The notes under the pieces: generated by a model
Told to the model about the DNA's origin: nothing
Seen by the model: only the letters and a program-made list of their open reading frames with translations
The model's database searches: none
Source of the DNA: WQZF01 sp031556405
GTDB lineage: Bacteria > Pseudomonadota > Gammaproteobacteria > Burkholderiales > Rhodocyclaceae
Assembly: GCA_031556405.1 (NCBI GenBank)
Contig: JAVBTC010000072.1
Location: 1 to 7,314 of the forward strand
DNA: 7,314 nucleotides
Direction: 5' to 3'
Made by a program: the position numbers and the translations under genes
Part shown: positions 1-5,543 of the stretch, piece after piece
Layout: every line of letters starts with the position of its first letter
Position numbering within the stretch: the stretch's first letter is position 1

Positions 1-959
1 TGCTGCGCGGCCGCGACGTCGAAGTCGCCAAGCGCAGCTTCCGCATCGCCGCCGCATTCGGTTTCGCCTCGATCTGTTCCGTCATCGTGCTCGGCGATGA
101 ATCCGGTTATACCGTCGGCAAGGAACAGCAGACCAAGCTCGCCGCGATGGAGGCGATGTGGGAAACGAGGCCCGCCCCGGCCGATTTCAACCTGATCGCG
201 ATCCCGGACGAGACCGAAATGAAGAACGATTTCGCGATCGAAATTCCCTGGCTCATGGGCATCATCGGCACCCGTTCGTTCGACAAACAGTTGCCCGGCC
301 TCAAGGACATCATGGCGGAAAACCGCGCGCGCATCCTCACCGGCGTCGAAGCGGTCAAACGGCTCGAAACCCTGCGCCAGGATCCCGGCAATGCCGCCCT
401 GCGTACGGCGTTCGACGAGGTCAAGGCCGATCTCGGCTTCGGCCTGCTGCTGAAAAAATACGTGACCTCGATGGACGACGTCACCCCTGAACTCATCGAC
501 CGCGCCGCACGCGACTCGCTGCCGAAAGTCACGCCGATGTTCTGGACGTTCCGCCTGATGGTCGCCTGCGGTTTCGCCATGTTGCTGTTGTTCGGACTGT
601 CGCTCTGGTATTCGGTCAAGGGCGATTTCGCCGAACGCCGCTGGCTGCTGAGGGCCGCGCTGTGGTCGCTGCCGCTGCCGTGGCTGGCGTGCGAAATGGG
701 CTGGTTCGTCGCCGAATTCGGACGCCAGCCGTGGACCATCTACGGCGTGCTGCCGACGCATCTTTCCGTTTCGGCGTTGTCGGTGGAAAGCCTTTACGGC
801 TCGCTGGCCGGATTCATCGGTTTTTACACGCTGCTGCTGATCGTCGAAATGTTCCTGATGATCCGCTTCGCGCGCCTCGGCCCCGGCAGTCTCGGCACCG
901 GGCGCTATGACAACGAGGCCCGCCACGCCGGCACGGCGCCCGCCCGGGCAGGAGTCTGA
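1..959 (+). CDS. cydA: Cytochrome bd ubiquinol oxidase subunit I, C-terminal part (5' end outside window)
   Basis: This is the C-terminal part of the catalytic subunit of cytochrome bd oxidase, a membrane enzyme that oxidises quinol and reduces O2 to water at low oxygen. The reading frame is open from position 3 and ends in TGA at 957-959; the start lies upstream of the window. The Q-loop begins with GDESGY and contains KLAAME at 135-152, whose K and E match E. coli K252 and E257, which bind quinol. FRLM at 549-560 carries the equivalents of R391 and M393 (the haem b558 ligand), and AEFGRQPW has the equivalent of E445 at 714-716, near haem b595. The K252-to-R391 spacing is 139 residues, the same as in E. 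coli, so this is the long Q-loop type. Hydrophobic segments follow at about 549-605, 648-710 and 790-865. cydB starts 2 bases after the stop. Identification is very secure; only the N-terminal half is missing. Confidence 0.97.
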   Translation, partial: LRGRDVEVAKRSFRIAAAFGFASICSVIVLGDESGYTVGKEQQTKLAAMEAMWETRPAPADFNLIAIPDETEMKNDFAIEIPWLMGIIGTRSFDKQLPGLKDIMAENRARILTGVEAVKRLETLRQDPGNAALRTAFDEVKADLGFGLLLKKYVTSMDDVTPELIDRAARDSLPKVTPMFWTFRLMVACGFAMLLLFGLSLWYSVKGDFAERRWLLRAALWSLPLPWLACEMGWFVAEFGRQPWTIYGVLPTHLSVSALSVESLYGSLAGFIGFYTLLLIVEMFLMIRFARLGPGSLGTGRYDNEARHAGTAPARAGV

Positions 960-961
960 AC

Positions 962-2104
962 ATGATCCTCGATTACCCGACACTGAAAATCATCTGGTGG
1001 CTGCTGATCGGCGTGCTGCTGATCGGTTTCGCCATCATGGACGGCCACGACATGGGCGTCGGCACCCTGCTGCCGTTCGTCGGCAGGAAAGACGAGGAAC
1101 GCCGCGTCGTCATCAACACCGTCGGCCCGCACTGGGACGGCAACCAGGTCTGGTTCATCACCGGCGGCGGCGCCATCTTCGCCGCCTGGCCGCTGATATA
1201 CGCCACGGCCTTCTCGGGTTTCTACTGGGCCATGCTCGCCGTTCTGTGGGCACTGTTCTTCCGTCCGGTCGGTTTCGACTACCGCAGCAAGATCGACAAT
1301 CCCGCCTGGCGTAATGCCTGGGACTGGGGGTTGTTCGTCGGCGGCGCCGTGCCGCCGCTGATCTTCGGCATCGCCTTCGGCAATCTGCTCCAGGGCGTGC
1401 CGTTCCATTTCGATGAGCGGATGCTGCCGCTCTATACCGGATCCTTCTGGGCGCTGCTCAATCCATTCGCCCTGCTCGCCGGCATCGTCAGCTCGGCAAT
1501 GATCATCTTCCACGGCGCGATCTACCTGACGCACCGTACCGAAGGCGACATCCAGCGCCGCGCGCGCAAGGCCGCATTGATCTTCGGCGCGATCATGCTC
1601 GCGGCCTTCACGCTGGCCGGCCTCTGGATCGCGCTGGGCGGTTTCGGCTATGCAATCGTCTCCACTGTCGATCCCGCCGCCGTCGCCAACCCGATGGCAA
1701 AAACCGTCGTTCACCAGCCCGGCGCATGGCTGCGGAACTATAACGACACGCCGGCCACCCTGCTGGCACCCGCGCTTGCCTATATCGGCGGCATCGCGGC
1801 GCTCTGCCTGGTTGCGCGCGGGCGCACGCTGGCCGCCTTCGTCGCATCGTCATTTGCGATCGTCGGCGTCATCGGTACCGCCGGAGTGTCGATGTTCCCG
1901 TTCCTCATGCCTTCGTCGACCGTGCCCGATGCCAGCCTCACCGTATGGGACAGCGTCTCCAGCCATCTGACGCTGACCATCATGTTCTGGGCGGCGCTGG
2001 TCATGATGCCGATCATCGTCGCTTACACGAGCTGGGCATACAAGGTCATGTCGGGCAAAGTCACGACCGCCTACATCCGTGAAAACGAACACTCGGCCTA
2101 CTGA
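962..2104 (+). CDS. cydB: Cytochrome bd ubiquinol oxidase subunit II
   Basis: This is the second large membrane subunit of cytochrome bd oxidase, which pairs with CydA and stabilises the haem-bearing core. At 380 residues it is almost the same length as E. coli CydB (379). The N-terminus (DYPTLKIIWWLLIGVLLIGF), the DGHDMGVG motif around residues 27-34 (D30 matches E. coli D29), GPHWDGNQVW with W58-D59, FFRPVGFDYRSK, FGNLLQGVPF and the late MFPFLMPSST motif all match the family in order. It is hydrophobic throughout, as expected for a multi-pass protein. The ATG at 962 is supported by AGGAG at 950-954 with 7 bases of spacing and lies 2 bases after the cydA stop, so the two are almost certainly co-transcribed and translationally linked. 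No frameshift or missing key residue was seen. Confidence 0.98.
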   Translation: MILDYPTLKIIWWLLIGVLLIGFAIMDGHDMGVGTLLPFVGRKDEERRVVINTVGPHWDGNQVWFITGGGAIFAAWPLIYATAFSGFYWAMLAVLWALFFRPVGFDYRSKIDNPAWRNAWDWGLFVGGAVPPLIFGIAFGNLLQGVPFHFDERMLPLYTGSFWALLNPFALLAGIVSSAMIIFHGAIYLTHRTEGDIQRRARKAALIFGAIMLAAFTLAGLWIALGGFGYAIVSTVDPAAVANPMAKTVVHQPGAWLRNYNDTPATLLAPALAYIGGIAALCLVARGRTLAAFVASSFAIVGVIGTAGVSMFPFLMPSSTVPDASLTVWDSVSSHLTLTIMFWAALVMMPIIVAYTSWAYKVMSGKVTTAYIRENEHSAY

Positions 2105-2119
2105 AAAAGAGAAAGGAAA

Positions 2120-2125
2120 AAGGAG
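2120..2125 (+). promoter_or_regulatory. Ribosome binding site of cydX
   Basis: AAGGAG lies 5 bases before the ATG at 2131. This strong Shine-Dalgarno supports translation of the very short cydX reading frame and fixes its start. Confidence 0.85.
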
Positions 2126-2130
2126 CGTAT

Positions 2131-2289
2131 ATGTGGTATTTCGCCTGGGTACTGGGAGTCGGCTTCGCGATCCTGCTGGCGATCCTGAACACGTTGTGGG
2201 GCGAGTACGAGGAATCGCGCAACCCCGCCACACCCATCGAAGACACCCCTGCCTCGAAACGGAACGGCGATGACGCCCGACCGCACTGA
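2131..2289 (+). CDS. cydX: Cytochrome bd oxidase small subunit CydX
   Basis: This is a 52-residue single-pass membrane peptide. The N-terminus MWYFAWVLGVGFAILLAILN matches the CydX/YbgT family, which begins MWYFAW-(I/V)-LG. In E. coli CydX binds the CydAB complex and is needed for stable, active oxidase. Residues 3-23 form the transmembrane helix, and a polar tail rich in E, P, R and D follows (GEYEESRNPATPIEDTP); the tail is longer than in the 37-residue E. coli protein. It starts 26 bases after the cydB stop with a strong AAGGAG. Its end overlaps the next gene (ybgE, ATG at 2270) by 20 bases in another frame, which indicates translational coupling. Gene callers can easily miss it because of its size. 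Confidence 0.95.
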   Translation: MWYFAWVLGVGFAILLAILNTLWGEYEESRNPATPIEDTPASKRNGDDARPH

Positions 2290-2566
2290 CGGCGCGCTGC
2301 GGCACGCGCCCGGGCGGACGCGCCTGTGGCCGCTTGCCACCGCCATTGCCATCATGATCGTCGTCACGATATGGCCGGTCATACTGGCCACTTCAGACGG
2401 CAGAGTCGATTATTGGGCGGCAACGGCGCTGTTCTGGGCAATGAGCGCCAGGTTCGTTTCCGGTGTCGGCTTCCGCCCGCGCTTTCCGCCATGGCGTTGG
2501 CTGTTTTCACAGTGGTCATGCCTGATCGCACTGGTGTTTTCGGTACTGAGATTGCTGATGCACTGA
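2270..2566 (+). CDS. ybgE: Cyd operon membrane protein YbgE
   Basis: This 98-residue protein has three hydrophobic segments at about residues 19-40, 48-66 and 78-97. The segment WAMSARFVSGVGFRPRFPPW (56-75) matches the hallmark WA..a..i.GVGFRP stretch of the cyd operon YbgE family; E. coli YbgE is 97 residues. YbgE travels with cydABX in many proteobacteria, but its molecular role is not settled and it is not required for basal oxidase activity in E. coli. The ATG lies inside the end of cydX (20-base overlap). Only a weak GGAACGG precedes it, so translation is probably coupled to cydX. It is the last gene of the operon. Overall similarity outside the GVGFRP region is modest, so the family call rests on motif, length, topology and position. 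Confidence 0.88.
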   Translation: MTPDRTDGALRHAPGRTRLWPLATAIAIMIVVTIWPVILATSDGRVDYWAATALFWAMSARFVSGVGFRPRFPPWRWLFSQWSCLIALVFSVLRLLMH

Positions 2567-2632
2567 AACCGGTTCTGCATGACCGATACGGCGAAGGGCT
2601 TACCGGCCACCGCGGAAAGGCGCCAGCAAAAC

Positions 2633-2658
2633 AAAAAAGCCCGCATTGAGCGGGCTTT
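2633..2658 (-). terminator. Rho-independent terminator of the tRNA operon
   Basis: Read on the - strand, a perfect 9-bp stem (AAAGCCCGC, 2658-2650, pairing with GCGGGCTTT, 2644-2636) with a 5-base loop runs into six T, then G and four more T. It lies 34 bases past the 3' end of tRNA-Cys. On the + strand the same stem is followed only by TTTGGGG, so it should be a poor terminator for the cyd operon coming the other way. Confidence 0.9.
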
Positions 2659-2691
2659 GGGGTGTTTCCGGATTTTCTGAAACGATAACTC

Positions 2692-2765
2692 TGGAGGCGG
2701 GGGTCGGAATCGAACCGGCGTCCACGGCTTTGCAGGCCGCTGCATAACCACTCTGCCACCCCGCC
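2692..2765 (-). tRNA. tRNA-Cys (GCA)
   Basis: The - strand gives a complete 74-base cloverleaf. The acceptor arms GGCGGGG (from 2765) and CCCCGCC (2702-2696) pair fully, followed by T and an encoded CCA at 2694-2692. The anticodon loop CTGCAAA holds anticodon GCA (2733-2731), and the T-arm contains GGTTCGATTCC. The sequence closely resembles E. coli tRNA-Cys, including GTTATGCAGCGG in the D-arm and anticodon stem. It is the second gene of the tRNA operon, 56 bases after tRNA-Gly. Confidence 0.97.
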
Positions 2766-2821
2766 AGAACCTGAAAAAACGAAAGGGAAAGCCACTTTGA
2801 GCTTCCCCCGGAAAATCTCTC

Positions 2822-2897
2822 TGGAGCGGGAGACGAGTCTCGAACTCGCGACCTCAACCTTGGCAAGGTTGCGCTCTACCAACTGAGCTACTCCCGC
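2822..2897 (-). tRNA. tRNA-Gly (GCC)
   Basis: This is a complete 76-base tRNA on the - strand. The acceptor GCGGGAG (from 2897) pairs with CTCCCGC (2832-2826), followed by T and an encoded CCA at 2824-2822. The anticodon stem ACCTT/AAGGT encloses GCC (2864-2862), the D-arm is AGCTCAGTTGGTAGAGC, and the T-arm contains GAGTTCGAGACTC. It is the promoter-proximal gene. The Gly(GCC)-Cys(GCA) order is the same as in E. coli glyW-cysT, but no Leu tRNA follows here. Confidence 0.98.
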
Positions 2898-2914
2898 ATT
2901 AAGCGTGGAGCGCA

Positions 2915-2942
2915 ATTATAAGGGCTATGCTGGTTCTGTCAA
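2915..2942 (-). promoter_or_regulatory. Consensus sigma-70 promoter of the tRNA-Gly-Cys operon
   Basis: On the - strand the -35 box is TTGACA (2942-2937) and the -10 box is TATAAT (2920-2915), both perfect, separated by 16 bases. The bases right after the -10 box are GC-rich (TGCGCTCC), the discriminator type linked to stringent control of stable RNA genes. The expected start is near 2908, about 10 bases before the mature tRNA-Gly. Confidence 0.92.
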
Positions 2943-3019
2943 CTTCGTACGCCAAACGACATCGGACATCGGCCAGGCCTCTGGTAATTTTGCTCAAGGT
3001 GCTGCATAATGCGCGGCTT

Positions 3020-3045
3020 CCGCCCGTTGGCCGGGCGGTTTTTTT
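3020..3045 (+). terminator. Strong Rho-independent terminator with no obvious gene
   Basis: A perfect GC-only 7-bp stem (CCGCCCG, 3020-3026, with CGGGCGG, 3032-3038) has a 5-base loop and is followed directly by seven T. It faces rightward. The nearest + strand gene upstream is ybgE, which ends 454 bases earlier across the tRNA genes, so it either stops read-through from the cyd operon or ends an unrecognised small transcript. Confidence 0.88.
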
Positions 3046-3057
3046 AGGGTGCCGTTC

Positions 3058-3072
3058 TACGGAAATTCCGTA
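3058..3072. repeat. 15-bp palindrome, possible operator
   Basis: TACGGAA-A-TTCCGTA is a perfect 7+1+7 inverted repeat just after the terminator. A one-base centre is too tight for an RNA hairpin loop, so a dimeric regulator site is the more natural reading. No regulator is identified. Confidence 0.45.
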
Positions 3073-3111
3073 CGATCCCGCGAGGAACAGCGGCATAACG
3101 ATCAAAGTAAA

Positions 3112-3178
3112 GAAAACGGCAAGGCCTGGGAGTGGGGAGTGGCCCGGGCGGGTAAACCTGAGCCGGCAAGCCGTTTTC
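3112..3178 (+). repeat. Long inverted repeat in the speD leader
   Basis: GAAAACGGC (3112-3120) is the exact reverse complement of GCCGTTTTC (3170-3178). The 49 bases between are G-rich, with four G-runs at 3128-3130, 3134-3137, 3146-3148 and 3150-3152 that could form a quadruplex. If transcribed, it would fold about 100 bases before speD. A regulatory role is inference. Confidence 0.45.
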
Positions 3179-3271
3179 AGCCAATCCAAGAGTCCAAGCT
3201 GGTCTCGCCCGCTACTTGCGCTACATGCGATAGGGAATGGGGGCGATGCTGGCGGTGCTTTTTTTGGGTCC

Positions 3272-3277
3272 AGGGGA
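3272..3277 (+). promoter_or_regulatory. Ribosome binding site of speD
   Basis: AGGGGA sits 5 bases before the ATG at 3283 and fixes the speD start. Confidence 0.75.
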
Positions 3278-3282
3278 AATAA

Positions 3283-3690
3283 ATGCAAGCAGCCGTCCTG
3301 AACTTGAAAAATGCCCCGTTGCGAGCCTCGAAATTACCGGGGCTGCACTTGATCGGGGATCTTTTCGAATGTCATTGCGAATCGAATCGCATGCTCAATG
3401 CCGAATGGATTGAGCGTCATTGCCTTAAACTGGTCGAAGACGCCGGTCTTACGGCCATTGCCCATGTCTTTCATCCTTTCGGCGACGAAGGCGGCGTCAC
3501 TGGCATGGTGGTGCTCGCGGAATCGCATCTCTCATTGCATACCTGGCCGGAAGAAGGGTTCGTCACGGTCGACGTTTACGTCTGCAATTATTCCACCGAC
3601 AATCGCGGCAAGGCACGGCAGCTTTTCGATGCGCTGGTCCAGACCTATGCGCCGCAAAGCCCACGCACTTTCAGTATCGACCGTGTGTGA
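3283..3690 (+). CDS. speD: S-adenosylmethionine decarboxylase proenzyme (prokaryotic class 1B)
   Basis: SpeD decarboxylates S-adenosylmethionine to give the aminopropyl donor for spermidine synthesis. The protein is made as a proenzyme that cuts itself to form a pyruvoyl group. At 135 residues it fits the short class 1B form. The motif ESHLSLHTWPEEGF (80-93) holds the cleavage site between E80 and S81, and S81 becomes the pyruvoyl. H86 and C101 (DVYVCN) match H68 and C83 of the Thermotoga enzyme with the same spacing. LHLIGDLFEC near the N-terminus is also family-like. The C-terminal tail (RTFSIDRV) is slightly extended. It is followed immediately by spermidine synthase, whose possible upstream GTG start overlaps the speD stop, so the two form an operon. 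The cytosolic role is secure; no key residue is missing. Confidence 0.96.
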   Translation: MQAAVLNLKNAPLRASKLPGLHLIGDLFECHCESNRMLNAEWIERHCLKLVEDAGLTAIAHVFHPFGDEGGVTGMVVLAESHLSLHTWPEEGFVTVDVYVCNYSTDNRGKARQLFDALVQTYAPQSPRTFSIDRV

Positions 3691-3731
3691 TCGCTGATCG
3701 CATGTGCGGCAATGAACGACGAAAGCCCGCC

Positions 3732-4679
3732 ATGGAGCACTATCTTCTCGAGCAGTTGAACCGTGAAATGGGCTTTTACCTGCGAGCGACGGAAACGCTC
3801 GCGGTCATGCATTCGCCCTACCAGAAAATCGAAATCTTCGAGAGCCGCGCCTTCGGCCGCGGCATGTACATCGACGGTTGCTTCATGACTTCGGAACGGG
3901 ACGAGTTTTTTTACCATGAAAACATCGTTCACGTTGCCGGCATCAGCCACCCCAACCCGGAAAGCGCGCTGATCATCGGCGGCGGCGATGGCGGTACGGC
4001 GGAAGAGCTGCTGAAATATCCGGGAATGAAGCGCGTCGTGCTCGCCGAACTCGACGAAACGGTCGTATCGCTGGCGCGGCAGCATTTGCCCAAAATACAC
4101 TGCGGCGCTTTCGACGATCCGCGCCTGGAAGTCCGCATTACCGACGGCAAGGCGTTCATCGAGTCCGGCAGCGAACGTTTCGATCTGATCGTACTCGACC
4201 TCACCGATCCCTTCGGTCCGGCGCAGGCGCTTTATACCGCGGATTTCTACACGTCCTGCAAGCATGCCCTGAATCCCGGCGGCGCGCTTTCACTGCACCT
4301 CGAATCGCCGATTCATCGTCCGCGCGCGATGAATCGTATCGTCAAATCCCTGCAAAGCGCCTTTGCCGTCGTCCGCCCCTACCTCGTCCATGTTCCGCTT
4401 TACGGCACCTGGTGGGCGATGGCCTGTGCCTCCGATACACTCGATCCGGCGGCGCTCGACGAAGCCACCGTGGAAGAACGCATCACCGCGCGCGGAATTT
4501 CCCGCCTGCAGTATTACAACGGGGCCACGCACCGCGCGGTATTCGCATTGCCGAATTTCGTGCGCGAGCTTCTGGCATGCGACGACGTTCCGATCGTCCC
4601 GGGCGAGATGCTCGACGATGTCCCCGATCCGGCGGAATTGCCGCCACTTGCGCTGGCAAGGTTGGAAACGCGAGAATAG
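3732..4679 (+). CDS. speE: Spermidine synthase (polyamine aminopropyltransferase)
   Basis: It transfers an aminopropyl group from decarboxylated AdoMet to putrescine (probable substrate), giving spermidine and methylthioadenosine, in the cytosol. Numbered from the ATG at 3732 (315 residues), the family motifs run in order: SPYQ (28-31), GRGMYIDG (42-49), DEFFYHE (57-63), the nucleotide-binding GGGDGG (83-88), ELDE (106-109), TDGK (137-140), and DLTDPFGPA (156-164) with the catalytic Asp156. VPLYGTWW (221-228) lines the C-terminal side. The stretch LSLHLESPIHRP (187-198) replaces the usual Q-containing segment seen in E. coli or human enzymes, so this is a distinct subfamily and the amine acceptor is less certain. 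The start could also be GTG 3687 or ATG 3702; I prefer 3732 because family similarity begins there and a weak GAAAG precedes it. It follows speD by 41 bases. Confidence 0.93.
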   Translation: MEHYLLEQLNREMGFYLRATETLAVMHSPYQKIEIFESRAFGRGMYIDGCFMTSERDEFFYHENIVHVAGISHPNPESALIIGGGDGGTAEELLKYPGMKRVVLAELDETVVSLARQHLPKIHCGAFDDPRLEVRITDGKAFIESGSERFDLIVLDLTDPFGPAQALYTADFYTSCKHALNPGGALSLHLESPIHRPRAMNRIVKSLQSAFAVVRPYLVHVPLYGTWWAMACASDTLDPAALDEATVEERITARGISRLQYYNGATHRAVFALPNFVRELLACDDVPIVPGEMLDDVPDPAELPPLALARLETRE

Positions 4680-4736
4680 ATTTTTTATTTGACCGTATTT
4701 TTTCGTCGTCCTTCCGCGTCCGGATTTCCTCTCCCC

Positions 4737-5516
4737 ATGTACGACCTCTGCCCCAAATGCGGCTACGCGCGCCGCGCACAAGATAAAGGGCACCCTGACC
4801 AATGCCCCGGCTGCGGCATCTGGTTCTCGCGCTGGGAACAAAGAGAACGACATAAGCGTGAACTGCGTCAATTTTCCGACAACCGCACGCTCCTGCAACG
4901 CACGCTCGACTGCCTGCAACTGACCGACGGTGAAGCGCCGACGGCGCGGCATCCGTTTTTCTGGGGGCGGCTTGTCGTCTATCTTCTGCTGTTCGTCTGG
5001 GGCTGGAAACTTGCCGGATACAGTTATCACGACAACATCATCGGCAGCTCATTCATGCATCTTCCCCTTCTCGCCTTCCACGAAGGTGGGCATGTGCTTT
5101 TTTCACCACTCGGGGACTTCATGCATACGCTTGGCGGCACACTGATGCAGATCATCGTGCCACTCAGTTGCGGTGCCGTTTTCCTGTTTCGCCGGCACGA
5201 CCCGCTGGCGGCTTCGTTCTGCCTGTGGTGGACAGCAATCAGTTTCATGGATATGGCGCCGTACATTTACGATGCGCTCGATCCGAAAATAATGCTGACC
5301 ACCGGCCACACCGGTGCCGAGGGCCAGCATGACTGGATCGATATTCTTTCTACCCTCGGCATCCTTCAGAAAGCTCATTCCGTCGCGAAACTGACTCATA
5401 CGTTCGGAATCCTGATAATGATATTGGCACAATCATGGGGCGCCGTTTTATTGTTGCGCCAGTTCCGCCTGCCGGTTTCCGACGGACTCAGCGCGACCGG
5501 AACGGACGATTTCTGA
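4737..5516 (+). CDS. Zinc-ribbon membrane protein with HEGGH motif, putative M50-like metalloprotease
   Basis: I do not recognise a named gene. The 259-residue protein opens with a zinc ribbon, CPKC (5-8) and CPGC (23-26), then a charged linker rich in R, K and E (32-50). Hydrophobic segments follow at about 76-94, 104-123, 134-151, 157-173 and 220-241. HEGGH at 115-119 fits the HExxH zinc-binding signature of membrane-embedded site-2-type proteases. DMAPYIYD (172-179) resembles the Nx2PxxxxDG motif that gives the third zinc ligand in that family, and GGT after HEGGH recalls the M50B glycine-rich turn. HTGAEGQHDW (191-200) adds more His and Asp residues. ATG 4737 places the ribbon at the very N-terminus; an in-frame TTG at 4689 is possible. 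There is no Shine-Dalgarno, only a pyrimidine-rich stretch. Protease activity is inference; it could be an inactive or metal-binding membrane protein. Confidence 0.8.
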   Translation: MYDLCPKCGYARRAQDKGHPDQCPGCGIWFSRWEQRERHKRELRQFSDNRTLLQRTLDCLQLTDGEAPTARHPFFWGRLVVYLLLFVWGWKLAGYSYHDNIIGSSFMHLPLLAFHEGGHVLFSPLGDFMHTLGGTLMQIIVPLSCGAVFLFRRHDPLAASFCLWWTAISFMDMAPYIYDALDPKIMLTTGHTGAEGQHDWIDILSTLGILQKAHSVAKLTHTFGILIMILAQSWGAVLLLRQFRLPVSDGLSATGTDDF

Positions 5517-5543
5517 TACCCACCCTCTTCTTCGCTTTTCCCG

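Larger units (their letters stand above)
2943..3282. other. Intergenic region and speD leader, no supported gene
   Basis: These 340 bases between the tRNA promoter and speD hold a + strand terminator (3020-3045), a 15-bp palindrome (3058-3072), a 9-bp inverted repeat with arms at 3112-3120 and 3170-3178, a G-rich stretch at 3128-3152, a T7 run at 3259-3265 and the speD ribosome site. Open frames on both strands lack family features or visible ribosome sites. I did not find a convincing promoter for speD; CATAAT at 3005-3010 has only a poor -35 partner and lies upstream of the terminator. Confidence 0.7.

Noticed and set aside
1..959. cydA as a truncated pseudogene
   Set aside because: The frame is open to the window edge with all C-terminal motifs intact; the missing start is due to the window boundary.
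905..1714. 269-codon - strand open frame
   Set aside because: It lies entirely opposite cydA/cydB and its composition (rich in D, E, Q, R and G) is typical of the reverse strand of a GC-rich membrane-protein gene.
2379..2915. 178-codon - strand open frame
   Set aside because: It crosses both tRNA genes and the terminator and overlaps ybgE; its peptide over the tRNAs is the usual spurious translation of tRNA sequence.
2899..3288. 129-codon - strand open frame with a hydrophobic stretch
   Set aside because: It begins over the speD start and ribosome site, runs through the + strand terminator and the tRNA promoter, has no recognisable family feature and no clear ribosome site.
4650..4700. Terminator after speE suggested by the T-runs at 4680-4702
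   Set aside because: No stable stem precedes the T-runs, so speE may be co-transcribed with the following gene.
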